Below are positions 49,202-58,381 of a stretch of DNA of 64,000 nt, one piece after another (the stretch's first letter is position 1; each line of letters starts with the position of its first letter). The stretch is taken from NCBI RefSeq assembly GCF_900107855.1, contig NZ_FNRJ01000013.1, forward strand, positions 56,482 to 120,481, written 5' to 3'. A program made the translations under genes and the position numbers. This DNA is from Marinobacterium iners DSM 11526. GTDB lineage: Bacteria > Pseudomonadota > Gammaproteobacteria > Pseudomonadales > Balneatricaceae. Under the pieces are notes generated by a model. The model saw only the letters and a program-made list of their open reading frames with translations. It made no database searches and had not been told where the DNA came from.

Positions 49202-50488
49202 TTACACCAGCCCCAGAGCCAGCACAGGGAAGGCTATGATCAAGGCAAGGCGAACGAGATCTGACAGCACAAACGGCATTACCCCTTTGTATATGGATCC
49301 GATCGACACATCCTTGGCAAAGGCCTTGATTACGAACACATTCATCCCAACTGGGGGAGTGATTAACCCCAGCTCAACGGTGATGACAGCAACCACACCG
49401 AACCATACCGGATCAAAGCCAGCTGCCTGTATCAGCGGGAATACAACAGGAACGGTCAGCAGCAGCATGGCGATACTGTCCATAACACAACCGAGCAGCA
49501 TGAACAGCACAAGAACGGCGAACAACACCATAAAGGGAGAAAGGTTCAGAGCATCTACATACTCCACCAACTCAAACGAGATGCGCGATACACTCAGGAA
49601 AAAGCCGAAAATTTCTGCGCCCAGAATCATGAAGAAGATCATGGCGGAGGTGACAAGTGTTTCTTTCAATGCATCGACAAAACCAGTCCAGCGCATGCCG
49701 CGCTGAATGGCAATCATCAGAGTACAGAACGCACCTATTGCAGCAGCCTCAGTGGGGGTGAAAAGGCCAAGATAGATCCCACCGATGATAATAACGAACA
49801 CACTGGTAAATGGCAGTAGACCCTTGAGTCCTGCCAGCTTTTGCACCAGGGAGGTTGCTTCGCCCGGCTGAGCCAGTTTAGGTTTTAGACGCACCAAAAC
49901 GGTAACGGTGACGCAGTACAGCACAAGCCCCAGAAGGCCTGGAATCAGGCCTGCCATAAACATGTCACCCACAGACTGCTCGGTAATCAACGCATACAGC
50001 AGCAGGGCGATAGAAGGAGGAATCATGATGCCCAGTGTGCCGCCGGCGGCCAGCGTGCCGGTTGCCAGCGAGTCGGCGTAACCGTGCTTACGCATTTCGG
50101 GCAGTGCCACACGAGACATACTGGCCGCCGTAGCGACAGAGGAGCCGGATATGGCCGAAAAGATACCGCAGGACATCAGTGCTGCCAGCGAAATACCGCC
50201 GCGCCATGCGCCAAACAGTGACCGGGCCCCCGAGAACAGCTGATTCGACATGTTCGAGCGGGAGGCCAGCACACCCATTAGAATGAACATTGGGATGGGG
50301 CTGAAGTTGTAATTGGTTAATGTTTCGAAAGGAGCGCTTTCGAGGATGGCCATGGCTGGGTCAAAGGCGATGATCCATGCGAAGCCTACAAATCCTGCAA
50401 TAGCCATGGTCAAGGCAATAGGAATGCGGATCGCCAGCATGAACAGCATAAGGCCGATACAGATAAAACCTATAGTGGAGCTGCTCAT
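49202..50488 (-). CDS. dctM: TRAP transporter large permease, DctM family
   Basis: This 428-residue permease has about a dozen membrane segments, with family motifs such as GISLAALMSCGIFSAISGSSVATAASMS and GTLGIMIPPSIALLLYALI. It moves the solute delivered by DctP using a sodium gradient. It overlaps dctQ by 4 bases and ends the unit ligC, aldo/keto reductase, dctP, dctQ, dctM. Confidence 0.95.
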   Translation of the reverse strand: MSSSTIGFICIGLMLFMLAIRIPIALTMAIAGFVGFAWIIAFDPAMAILESAPFETLTNYNFSPIPMFILMGVLASRSNMSNQLFSGARSLFGAWRGGISLAALMSCGIFSAISGSSVATAASMSRVALPEMRKHGYADSLATGTLAAGGTLGIMIPPSIALLLYALITEQSVGDMFMAGLIPGLLGLVLYCVTVTVLVRLKPKLAQPGEATSLVQKLAGLKGLLPFTSVFVIIIGGIYLGLFTPTEAAAIGAFCTLMIAIQRGMRWTGFVDALKETLVTSAMIFFMILGAEIFGFFLSVSRISFELVEYVDALNLSPFMVLFAVLVLFMLLGCVMDSIAMLLLTVPVVFPLIQAAGFDPVWFGVVAVITVELGLITPPVGMNVFVIKAFAKDVSIGSIYKGVMPFVLSDLVRLALIIAFPVLALGLV

Positions 50489-50997
50489 GCTTTACACTCC
50501 ATTACCTTACCGATTTGTGAGCCGGTCAGCATAAGTGAGCGCAATGCCAGCATGGCTGTGCCGATCAGGGTAGTAACAAAAATGTAGGACATCGGAAACA
50601 TCAGATCCTGAGTGGTTTCGCCGCTTAGGTGCGATGATTCGACCGCATGCCAGAAGCGGATGCTCATGCCCAGTGCCAATAGTGTGTAGCCGGCAAAGCA
50701 CAGAGTGTCGAGCACTGCCTTAGAACGATCGGAGAGGTTTTCTGTGAACAGGTCAACCACTACCTGTGAACGATCAACGCACCAGGGCAAGGCGTATAGA
50801 ATGGCAAACAACAGCGCAAAGCGGACCAGTTCGATCCCACCATTGAAGGTGAGATCGAAACTGCCGTCAGTGAGCCTGAACAGTGCGCGGGTGATAACAT
50901 CAGCCAGTACAACCAGCATCATTGCGGTCAGCATCATGGCACTGATCCACAGCATGCCTCGACAGATGGCATCAACCAGACGGGCAAATCCAGACAT
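50485..50997 (-). CDS. dctQ: TRAP transporter small permease, DctQ family
   Basis: A 170-residue protein with four membrane segments, as usual for DctQ, containing FALLFAILYALPWCVDRSQVVVDLF. It forms the membrane complex with DctM. It overlaps dctM by 4 bases (ATGA) and starts 26 bases after dctP. Confidence 0.93.
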   Translation of the reverse strand: MSGFARLVDAICRGMLWISAMMLTAMMLVVLADVITRALFRLTDGSFDLTFNGGIELVRFALLFAILYALPWCVDRSQVVVDLFTENLSDRSKAVLDTLCFAGYTLLALGMSIRFWHAVESSHLSGETTQDLMFPMSYIFVTTLIGTAMLALRSLMLTGSQIGKVMECKA

Positions 50998-51023
50998 TAC
51001 AAACTCCTACCTGAACGCAGGGT

Positions 51024-52043
51024 TTAGAGGCACTGCTCGGAAAGTTCGAGGGCACGCTTGTAAACATTGCGCGCCGGCATTCCTTTGTCTTCGAGCTCTT
51101 GCAGGTAGTTTTCAGTGGTAGCATCCAAAACCGGCTTCCATACTGGGTTTTCTGCACCGCCTTCAATAGTGATCATGGTGTGGCCCAACTCAACAGCTTC
51201 GGCACGGCCCAACTTGTCAACCTGATCAAAGATCTTGCCGGACTGCTTGGCCAGCTCCAGGCCGGAGTGCTTATCGATAACCTGTTTGAGGTCATCAGGC
51301 ATGCTGTTGTAAACGGACTTGTTCATGGTCACCATAAACGACAGGCTATACAGTCCGATTTCGGTGTGAGAGTCTGCCAGTTCGTTGATGCGGAAAGAGT
51401 TCACGCCTTCCCAGGGCAGAGACACTCCGTTGATTACACCGCGTTGCATGGACTCATAGGAATTCGGTGCAGGCATGCCTACGGGCTGAGCTTCAAGCCC
51501 TTCCAGCATTGACCCGACTACCAAAGTGGGGCGACGGATACGCAAGCCCGCGAGATCAGCGGGTTCACGTACCTCCTTGCCTTTCAGGTGCAGATGCCCC
51601 TGACCATGGGTGAACAGAAACAGTGGACGGGTATCCTTGTACTCATCGGCAATCAGCCCTTCCTCATAGAGTGACTGAATGACACAGGACCCCTGCTCAG
51701 CGGTCTTGACGACCCCCGGCAGCTCGACAACCTGAGTCAGTGGAAAGCGGTTGGCGGTATAGCCCTGCACCGTAGCCGTCATATCGGCAATACGGTTTAT
51801 GACAGCATCATACTGGGCAGGTGGCTTCGACAGAGTGGCGCCGGGATAGATTTCAACTTCAATGCGGCCATTGGAGTCAGCCTCTATGGCATCCGCCCAA
51901 CCCTGGAATACTTCCTTGTGAATTGGCGAAACAGCTGGCCAGAAATGAGCAAAACGCAGTGTAACATCGGCGGCCTGTGCAGCTGATGTCATGGCAATGG
52001 ATGCGGTTAAAGCAGCAACGGTTTTTTTGAGTGTTGTTTTCAT
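51024..52043 (-). CDS. dctP: TRAP transporter solute-binding protein, DctP family
   Basis: The 339-residue periplasmic binding protein has signal peptide KKTVAALTASIAMTSAAQA and typical family segments: VVELPGV, LFTHGQGHLHLKG and DLAGLRIRRPTLVV with the likely carboxylate-binding arginine. Co-location with ligC and pobR suggests a hydroxybenzoate, protocatechuate or related carboxylic ligand. The ATG at 52043 gives the signal peptide; a longer frame reaches into the upstream reductase gene. Confidence 0.94.
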   Translation of the reverse strand: MKTTLKKTVAALTASIAMTSAAQAADVTLRFAHFWPAVSPIHKEVFQGWADAIEADSNGRIEVEIYPGATLSKPPAQYDAVINRIADMTATVQGYTANRFPLTQVVELPGVVKTAEQGSCVIQSLYEEGLIADEYKDTRPLFLFTHGQGHLHLKGKEVREPADLAGLRIRRPTLVVGSMLEGLEAQPVGMPAPNSYESMQRGVINGVSLPWEGVNSFRINELADSHTEIGLYSLSFMVTMNKSVYNSMPDDLKQVIDKHSGLELAKQSGKIFDQVDKLGRAEAVELGHTMITIEGGAENPVWKPVLDATTENYLQELEDKGMPARNVYKRALELSEQCL

Positions 52044-52101
52044 TATTATGCTCTCTGCGATGTTGTTATTGATTGTGTAGAGGGTGTCGGAGGAGGCCTT
52101 G

Positions 52102-53097
52102 TCAGACAAACTCCTCGGTATCGATTTCGACCTGTTGTACAGCACTGTAGCGAGGGCCGTGAACGGTATTCTGGTTGATCAATTGATCCAGACGCGCGAC
52201 CACATCTGCAGTCAGACTGACGCTATCGGCAGCCAGGTTTTCTTTCATGTGTGAAACAAAACGGGTGCCCGGAATCGGCACAATAAAGTCGCCCTTGGAG
52301 CGAACCCAGGCCAGTGCCAACTGTGCCGGTGAGCAGCCCACTTCGTTGGCGATTGCAACATATCCCTCCAGCAGGTTCAGGTTCTGCGGATAGTTCTCCT
52401 TGTAGAAGCGGGGCATGTTGTTGCGGATATCCTCTTCGACCAGCGTATCCACGTCCAGCAGGGTGTTGGTCAGGAACCCGCGCGCCAAAGGACTGAAAGC
52501 GACAAAGGCAGTGCCTGATTCGCGGCAGGCATCCAAAACCGCAATCTCGGAGTTGCGAGACCAGAGTGAGTACTCGGTTTGCAGGGCGGCAATCGGGTGC
52601 ACGCGCTGGGCACGTTTAAGGGTAGCTGCGGAGACCTCAGACAGACCGATGGCGCCGATCTTTCCTTCGCGTACCAGGTCTGACAGGGCGCCGATACTGT
52701 CTTCGATCGGAGTATTGGGGTCGAGACGGTGCAGATAATAGAGATCGATGTGGTCGGTTTGCAGGCGACACAGACTGGCTTCGCACTGGGCACGCAGGGT
52801 ATCGGGTCGGCCGTCAATCTCTTTCTTGCCGCTTTCCTGACCTATCGCCATGCCGCACTTGCTGGCAAGAAACAATGATTGACGCTGATCCTTCAGAGCC
52901 TTGCCGACCACTGTTTCGTTGCGCCCGCCACCATAAAGGGTGGCGGTATCGAAATGGCGATACCCCATGTCAAACGCCTGACATAATGCCTGAATCGCAT
53001 CCGCTTCAGGCAATGGCGTGCCGTAAGCGTGTGACAGATTCATACAGCCAAGGCCGATGCCAGGCTGGTTGAAGTGGCTGTTAAGCGTTGTGCTCAT
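52102..53097 (-). CDS. Aldo/keto reductase in the ligC-TRAP unit
   Basis: This 331-residue NADPH-dependent oxidoreductase of the TIM-barrel AKR family shows the catalytic tetrad in FDTATLYGGG (Asp, Tyr), ASKCGM (Lys) and YYLHRLD (His). It lies between ligC and dctP with short gaps, so it is probably co-expressed with protocatechuate catabolism. It is not part of the known LigA-K route. It might reduce an aromatic aldehyde or a ring-cleavage semialdehyde. The start at 53097 (MSTTLNSHF) is preceded by AGGGG; a longer frame overlaps ligC. Confidence 0.9.
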   Translation of the reverse strand: MSTTLNSHFNQPGIGLGCMNLSHAYGTPLPEADAIQALCQAFDMGYRHFDTATLYGGGRNETVVGKALKDQRQSLFLASKCGMAIGQESGKKEIDGRPDTLRAQCEASLCRLQTDHIDLYYLHRLDPNTPIEDSIGALSDLVREGKIGAIGLSEVSAATLKRAQRVHPIAALQTEYSLWSRNSEIAVLDACRESGTAFVAFSPLARGFLTNTLLDVDTLVEEDIRNNMPRFYKENYPQNLNLLEGYVAIANEVGCSPAQLALAWVRSKGDFIVPIPGTRFVSHMKENLAADSVSLTADVVARLDQLINQNTVHGPRYSAVQQVEIDTEEFV

Positions 53098-53125
53098 GTG
53101 GTGACCCCTATCGATATCAGGATGA

Positions 53126-54079
53126 TTAGCTCTCGGCCTGCAGGCACTGTTCCAGTTGATGCAAGGTTTCCATCGCAGGCAGACATTGAGCCACGCTGGA
53201 ATTCGGCTCACGTCCTTCCCGAATGGCGGCGATGAACTCCCGATCCTGCAACTCGATACCGTTGTTGGAGACAGCCACGCCGGTCAGGTCGATCTTGTTT
53301 TCGTTGCCGTCGTACAGGTCGTCGTAACGAGCAATGTAGGTGCCGTTGTCACAGATATAGCGGAAGAAGGTGCCGAAAGGACCGTCGTTGTTGAATGACA
53401 AAGACAGAGTACAGAGCGCGCCGTTTTCGGCCTTCATACCGATGCTCATGTCCATGGCGATGCCCAGGTCCGGGTGGTGTGGACCTTCCATCGCCTGCAC
53501 CTTGGTGGTTTTTTCACCGGTCTGGTATTGGAACAGGTCAACTGTGTGGCAGGCGTGGTGCCACAGCAAGTGGTCGGTCCAGGAACGGGCCTGACCCTTG
53601 GCATTAGTGTTGGTGCGACGGAAGAAGTAGGTTTGCACATCCATTTGCTGAATTTTCAGTTCACCGGCCTGGATCTTGTTGTGGATCCACTGGTGGCTCG
53701 GGTTGAAGCGACGGGTGTGGCCTGCCATGGCAACCAGACCGGTCTTCTTCTGCACTTCAACCAACTTGCGGGCATCTTCAATATTGTCAGCCATGGGGAT
53801 TTCCACCATGACGTGCTTGCCGGCCTCAAGGCACTGGATCGCCTGAGACGCATGCAACTGAGTCGGAGTGGCCAGAATGACGCCGTCAACGTCATCACGC
53901 GCCAGAGCTTCGGCCAGGTCAGTGGTGTAGTGGGGAACGTTGCGTTCTTCAGCGAACTGGCGGATCACATCGACCTTGGTGCCTACAACCGAAGTAACAG
54001 TTGCGCCATCGATAGCAGCAATTGCGTCCATATGTTTCATGCCAAAGGCGCCGCTTGCGCCCGCTACACACAGTCTCAT
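53126..54079 (-). CDS. ligC: 4-carboxy-2-hydroxymuconate-6-semialdehyde dehydrogenase
   Basis: LigC oxidises the hemiacetal form of the LigAB ring-opening product to 2-pyrone-4,6-dicarboxylate with NADP+. The 317-residue protein is of the Gfo/Idh/MocA family: N-terminal Rossmann fold (RLCVAGASGAFGMKHMDAI), EAGKHVMVEIPMADN, and LLWHHACHTVDLFQY in the substrate domain, closely matching Sphingobium LigC. The ATG at 54079 follows AGGAG. It is separated from ligJKUIAB by a LysR-type gene and is transcribed in the opposite direction. Confidence 0.94.
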   Translation of the reverse strand: MRLCVAGASGAFGMKHMDAIAAIDGATVTSVVGTKVDVIRQFAEERNVPHYTTDLAEALARDDVDGVILATPTQLHASQAIQCLEAGKHVMVEIPMADNIEDARKLVEVQKKTGLVAMAGHTRRFNPSHQWIHNKIQAGELKIQQMDVQTYFFRRTNTNAKGQARSWTDHLLWHHACHTVDLFQYQTGEKTTKVQAMEGPHHPDLGIAMDMSIGMKAENGALCTLSLSFNNDGPFGTFFRYICDNGTYIARYDDLYDGNENKIDLTGVAVSNNGIELQDREFIAAIREGREPNSSVAQCLPAMETLHQLEQCLQAES

Positions 54080-54180
54080 GCATGTATCTCCTGATACTGA
54101 AGCCAAAAATCAAATAAGGGAATGCTGCGCCGGTGCGTTGCATTTGTACCAAAATCTACCACCGGCCCACGCAGTTGAGT

Positions 54181-54209
54181 AATTGAATAACCTCTTGTGC
54201 TATTCAATT
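54181..54209. promoter_or_regulatory. Perfect 9-bp dyad upstream of ligC
   Basis: AATTGAATA-N11-TATTCAATT is a perfect inverted repeat about 100-130 bases upstream of the ligC ATG and 21 bases after the LysR-type gene's stop. The 20-base centre-to-centre spacing fits LysR-family half-sites. The regulator encoded next door (54230-55450) is the obvious candidate to bind. Confidence 0.6.
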
Positions 54210-54229
54210 TTTGCAAAGCGATGAGTTTT

Positions 54230-55450
54230 TTAAATGTCGGAATAACGTGAGGCCGCTTCTTTCAGCATTTTGATAAAACGGCTTTGCGTCGGTGTGGGTT
54301 GCCAGTCACGGCGCAGTGTAAGCCCTATGGGCCGTCTTGTATGGCTTAGAGAATAGGGTATAACCCCGAGTATGCCCTGGCGCAATTCATGCTCTACCTG
54401 GTGGGTCGAAATCAGGGTCAGTCGGTCGCTGCCACTAAGTAGCTCTCGAATAAGTATTTGTGAACTGGTTTCAACAAGTCGTGTAGGTTGTTTGGCGCCT
54501 CGATCACTGAACAGGGTGTCGAAAAATGCACGTGTGGGTGTTCCGATTCGAGGCACAACCCAACCGTATTGACCAATATCCTCCAGTGTAAGCGTACGGT
54601 GTTGCCGAAGTGGATGATCTTTGCGGCCGATGATGGCAAGCGGTGGGGCCAATAACTCTTCCTGAATAATGTCATCGGCAGGGGGCGGAAAGCGCAGTGC
54701 ACCGATCAGCAGGTCCAGATCACCATTGCGCAGGTGAAACAGCAGGTCGTCATAGGGTGCATCCACCACGTTAATGCCGATATCCGGGTGAGCCATGCTG
54801 AAGCGGTTGATGACATCCGGCAGGATAGAGGTACGGGCCAAGGGCATGCTGCCCATGGTGATCCTGCCGACTTCACGGAACTGCAGGGCGCTGATTTCGT
54901 AATGGCCCTGTTTGATTTCGGCAAATCCGAGCTTGGCGGCGCGAGCCAGCAGTTCGGCGGCGCGCGTGGGAGTAATGCCGGTTCTGGCCTTTTCGAATAA
55001 TGTGATACCCAGTAGATGTTCCAGCTCGCGCCCGGCGCGATGCAAAGATGATTGCGACAGGTCCAGGTTGCGGCTGGCAACGCTGAAACTGTGGCTTTCG
55101 GTGATGGCGATCAAGGCTCTCAGCTGTGTCGTCGTCAGCAGTGTCAGCAGGCTTGATGGGCCACCATTCTGGGATTGGGTACTTTTTTGAGCGGCTCGGA
55201 TACCATGCTCGAGATACCCCATGCAGCGGTTGACACGGTTATACAAGGCTTCGCCGGACGGAGTGGGAAACATGCCGTTGGAATGGCGCTCAAACAGGTC
55301 GGTTTCAAGCTGTGTTTCCAGTTTTCCTATCGCTTGGGTGATTGCGGGCTGAGACAGGAAAACCAGTGGTGCCGCTTTGCTGATACTTCGGCATCTGGCT
55401 ACTTCCATGAATACCCGCAGGTGTCTCAAGTTGGGCATGGTGAACTGCAT
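54230..55450 (-). CDS. LysR-type regulator with two N-terminal HTH domains
   Basis: The 406-residue protein is about 100 residues longer than ordinary LysR regulators because it has two LysR helix-turn-helix domains: residues about 5-66 (LRHLRVFMEVARCRSISKAA, FLSQPAITQAIGKLE, DLFERHSNG) and 103-166 (TTQLRALIAITESHSFSVAS, LSQSSLHRAGRELE, TLFEKARTG). A single effector domain follows (about 190-400). The ATG at 55450 is preceded by AGGAGG. It sits between ligC and ligJ and is divergent from ligJKUIAB, so it probably governs both lig units. Some aromatic-catabolism regulators of this kind exist in other proteobacteria but are little studied. Confidence 0.93.
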   Translation of the reverse strand: MQFTMPNLRHLRVFMEVARCRSISKAAPLVFLSQPAITQAIGKLETQLETDLFERHSNGMFPTPSGEALYNRVNRCMGYLEHGIRAAQKSTQSQNGGPSSLLTLLTTTQLRALIAITESHSFSVASRNLDLSQSSLHRAGRELEHLLGITLFEKARTGITPTRAAELLARAAKLGFAEIKQGHYEISALQFREVGRITMGSMPLARTSILPDVINRFSMAHPDIGINVVDAPYDDLLFHLRNGDLDLLIGALRFPPPADDIIQEELLAPPLAIIGRKDHPLRQHRTLTLEDIGQYGWVVPRIGTPTRAFFDTLFSDRGAKQPTRLVETSSQILIRELLSGSDRLTLISTHQVEHELRQGILGVIPYSLSHTRRPIGLTLRRDWQPTPTQSRFIKMLKEAASRYSDI

Positions 55451-55500
55451 GGTCCCTCCTGGGAAGGGTGTGTCCTGATAGGGCGTTCTCAAAAATCAAT

Positions 55501-55550
55501 AGTATTGTGGTCAAATTGAAATAGCCAGTCCTGTTACACAGGCGAATACT
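55501..55550 (+). promoter_or_regulatory. Candidate regulatory region of the ligJKUIAB operon
   Basis: The 147-base gap between the LysR-type gene and ligJ holds AGTATT (55501) and AATACT (55545) in inverted orientation, a perfect dyad CCTGT-TAC-ACAGG (55530-55542), and AAATTGAAATA (about 55513-55523), which resembles the AATTGAATA half-site near ligC with one extra base. No strong sigma70 promoter is obvious. Confidence 0.4.
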
Positions 55551-55597
55551 AGATGCACTTAAATTGAGCGTTAGAAGCGATTTATAAGGTGCCCGAG

Positions 55598-56611
55598 ATG
55601 ATTATCGATTGCCATGGTCACTACACCACCACGCCTCCGCAGGTGGGTGAGTACCGCGAAAAGCAGAAAGAAGCCGTTGCCAAGGACCCCAACTTCATCG
55701 GTGAAAAAGGCCAGATCATCATCAGTGATGACGAGATCCGTGAAACCATTGAGACGAACCAGCTGCGTCTGCAGCAGGAGCGTGGTACCGACCTGACCAT
55801 CTTCTCTCCGCGTGCCAGCTGGATGGGTCATCACATCGGCAATGAACACACCAGCCAGTTCTGGACCGAGCACCAGAACGACCTGATCCGCCGCGTCTGC
55901 GATCTGTTCCCGAAAAACTTTGCCCCTGTTGCACAGCTGCCGCAGTCTCCGGGCGTTGATCCGGCCAAGTCCGTTCCGGAAATTATCCGTACCGTTGAGC
56001 AAATGGGCTTCATCGGCATCAACCTGAATCCGGACCCCAGCGGAGGGCACTGGAGTGGCTCTTCCTTGGCGGACCGCTCCTTCTACCCGATCTACGAAAA
56101 AATGGTCGAATACGATATCCCGGCGATGGTGCACGTCAGTGCCGCCTGCAACGATTGTTTCCACACCACCGGTTCCCACTATCTGGGCGCCGACACCACT
56201 GGTTTCCAGCAGTTGATGATGTCCGATGTGTTCAAGGACTTCCCGGATCTTAAAATCATCATTCCGCACGGCGGCGGTGCCGTTCCCTACCATTGGGGGC
56301 GTTTCCGCGGTCTGGCGCTGGATCAGGGCTTTGAACTGGAAAAGCGCGTACTGAATAACATCTACTTCGACACCTGTGTCTATCATCAGCGCGGTATCGA
56401 CCTGCTGCTGGACATCGTGCCGACCAAGAACATCCTGTTCGCCTCTGAAATGATCGGCGCCGTGCGGGGTGTCGACCCGGAAACCGGTCATTTCTTCGAT
56501 GACACCAAGCGTTACATCGATGGTAACAAGGCGCTGACCGTCGAGCAGAAGCAGGACATCTTCGAGCACAACAGCCGTCGTGTATTCAGCCGTCTGAAAA
56601 TTCCGGCCTGA
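55598..56611 (+). CDS. ligJ: 4-oxalomesaconate pathway hydratase LigJ
   Basis: LigJ adds water to the isomerised 4-oxalomesaconate to give 4-carboxy-4-hydroxy-2-oxoadipate. The 337-residue amidohydrolase-superfamily protein starts MIIDCHGHYTT with the metal-binding HxH, and has FSPRASWMGHH, INLNPDPSGGHW and PHGGGAVPYHWGR. AAGG precedes the ATG at 55598; a GTG at 55589 overlaps that site. It starts the ligJ-K-U-I-A-B operon. Confidence 0.94.
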   Translation: MIIDCHGHYTTTPPQVGEYREKQKEAVAKDPNFIGEKGQIIISDDEIRETIETNQLRLQQERGTDLTIFSPRASWMGHHIGNEHTSQFWTEHQNDLIRRVCDLFPKNFAPVAQLPQSPGVDPAKSVPEIIRTVEQMGFIGINLNPDPSGGHWSGSSLADRSFYPIYEKMVEYDIPAMVHVSAACNDCFHTTGSHYLGADTTGFQQLMMSDVFKDFPDLKIIIPHGGGAVPYHWGRFRGLALDQGFELEKRVLNNIYFDTCVYHQRGIDLLLDIVPTKNILFASEMIGAVRGVDPETGHFFDDTKRYIDGNKALTVEQKQDIFEHNSRRVFSRLKIPA

Positions 56612-56626
56612 CAGGAGTTTTTTGTC

Positions 56627-57304
56627 ATGAGAGAAAATGTAGTCGTTCAACATATTGAACGCGCCGATCAGGCGGTTATTGATGGTCTGGCTGAATGTGG
56701 TGTGGCCACCATTCACGAGGCCCAGGGCCGTGTCGGTCTGCTGGCGCACTATATGCGTCCGATCCAGCAGGACGTGGCTGTGGCCGGTTCTGCCGTGACC
56801 ATCTCCGGCGCTGCCGGTGACAACTGGATGATGCATGTGGCGATCGAACAGTGTCAGAAGGGCGACATGATGGTGTTCGCGCCGACCTCTCCCTCTGTTC
56901 ATGGTTTCTTCGGTGACTTGCTGGCGACATCGGCCCAGTCACGCGGTGTGGTGGGCCTGATCATTGATGGCGGTGTACGCGATACGCGCGACCTGCGCCA
57001 GATGAACTTCCCGGTGTGGTCGAAAGCCGTCTTCGCCGAGGGTACGATCAAGGAAACTCTGGGCTCAGTAAACATTCCGCTTGCCTGTGCCGATCAGCTG
57101 ATCTACCCGGGTGATGTGATTGTCGCCGACGACGATGGTGTGGTTGTCGTTCGACGCGAAAAGGCCGCCGAAGTGCTGGAACTGTCGCGCAAGCGCATGG
57201 CGCTGGAGGAGTCCAAGCGCGTACGCATGGCCAACGGCGAACTGGGCCTGGACATCTATGACATGCGCCCGCGTTTGAAAGAGAAGGGACTGAAGTATGT
57301 CTGA
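56627..57304 (+). CDS. ligK: 4-carboxy-4-hydroxy-2-oxoadipate aldolase
   Basis: LigK cleaves its substrate into pyruvate and oxaloacetate and often also decarboxylates oxaloacetate. The 225-residue class II aldolase of the RraA/HMG-aldolase fold carries [17 protein letters not shown] with the Arg-Asp pair that binds pyruvate and metal, and [14 protein letters not shown]. It overlaps ligU by 8 bases. Confidence 0.95.
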   Translation: MRENVVVQHIERADQAVIDGLAECGVATIHEAQGRVGLLAHYMRPIQQDVAVAGSAVTISGAAGDNWMMHVAIEQCQKGDMMVFAPTSPSVHGFFGDLLATSAQSRGVVGLIIDGGVRDTRDLRQMNFPVWSKAVFAEGTIKETLGSVNIPLACADQLIYPGDVIVADDDGVVVVRREKAAEVLELSRKRMALEESKRVRMANGELGLDIYDMRPRLKEKGLKYV

Positions 57305-58361
57305 TGGCGTCCGCTGCATGTGGATGCGAGGCGGGACTTCCAAGGGCGGTTACTTCCTCGCGTCTGATCTGCCGGTCGACACTGCCGAACGCGACGCCTT
57401 TCTGTTGCGGGTCATGGGTTCGCCCGACCCGCGTCAGATCGACGGCATGGGCGGTGGCGATCCGCTGACCTCCAAGGTCGCCGTGGTCAAAACGTCCGAC
57501 CGGGACGATGCCGATGTGGATTATCTGTTCCTACAGGTATTCGTTGATCAGGCGATCGTCACCGATGCACAGAACTGCGGCAACATCCTTGCCGGTGTCG
57601 GCCCCTTTGCCATCGAGCGTGACCTGGTGGCGGCGCAGAACGGCGAGACCGAGGTGCGTATCTTCATGGAAAACACCGGCCAGATCGCCCGCGCCCGTGT
57701 CAGTACCCCTGAGGGCCAGGTCAGCTATGTGGGCGATGCCTGCATTGATGGCGTGCCCGGCAGTTCCGCGGCTGTGCCGATCACATTTGAAGATACCGCC
57801 GGCTCCAGTTGCGGTGCCTTGTTGCCCACCGGCAATGCGGTCGATGTGATTGAGGGTGTCGAAGTCACTCTTATCGACAATGGCATGCCCGTGGTGGTGA
57901 TGCGCGCCGAAGACATGGGCATCAGCGGCACGGAATCCCGTGAAGAGCTGGAAGCCAACACTGTGCTGCGTGAAAAGCTGGAAGCCATCCGTCTCAAAGC
58001 TGGTCCGCTGATGAATCTCGGTGATGTCAGCGCAAAATCGGTGCCGAAGATGAGCATGGTCAGCTATGCCACCAACGGTGGGGCCCTGTCAACGCGTACG
58101 TTCATTCCGCATCGCTGTCACGCCTCCATCGGTGTACTGGGTGCGGTCAGCGTAGCGACTGCGGCGGTACTGCCCGGTTCACCCGCCGCAGCGATTGCCG
58201 AAGTGCCGGAAGGTGCACGCAAGATGCTGTCGGTCGAACACCCGATCGGTGAGATGAGCGTGATCCTGGACATGGATGCCAGAGGTCAAGTGGCCTCCGC
58301 CGCGATTCTGAGAACGGCCCGCAAGCTTTTTGACGGTGAAGTCTTCACCCACAATAACTGA
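57297..58361 (+). CDS. ligU: 4-oxalomesaconate isomerase/tautomerase, PrpF family
   Basis: This 354-residue protein of the PrpF/diaminopimelate-epimerase fold begins [21 protein letters not shown], a signature of LigU and GalD. In the 4,5-pathway LigU shifts the double bond of 4-oxalomesaconate to give the substrate of LigJ; GalD performs the keto-enol change in gallate catabolism. Presence with ligI and ligAB favours LigU. The [14 protein letters not shown] segment is also typical. Confidence 0.9.
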   Translation: MSDGVRCMWMRGGTSKGGYFLASDLPVDTAERDAFLLRVMGSPDPRQIDGMGGGDPLTSKVAVVKTSDRDDADVDYLFLQVFVDQAIVTDAQNCGNILAGVGPFAIERDLVAAQNGETEVRIFMENTGQIARARVSTPEGQVSYVGDACIDGVPGSSAAVPITFEDTAGSSCGALLPTGNAVDVIEGVEVTLIDNGMPVVVMRAEDMGISGTESREELEANTVLREKLEAIRLKAGPLMNLGDVSAKSVPKMSMVSYATNGGALSTRTFIPHRCHASIGVLGAVSVATAAVLPGSPAAAIAEVPEGARKMLSVEHPIGEMSVILDMDARGQVASAAILRTARKLFDGEVFTHNN

Positions 58362-58381
58362 TTCCAAGCAGGTGTAATGAG

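Noticed and set aside
55571..56902. Long open frame antisense to ligJ/ligK (443 codons, minus strand)
   Set aside because: It mirrors the codon structure of well-supported lig genes, has no ribosome site and no recognisable domain.
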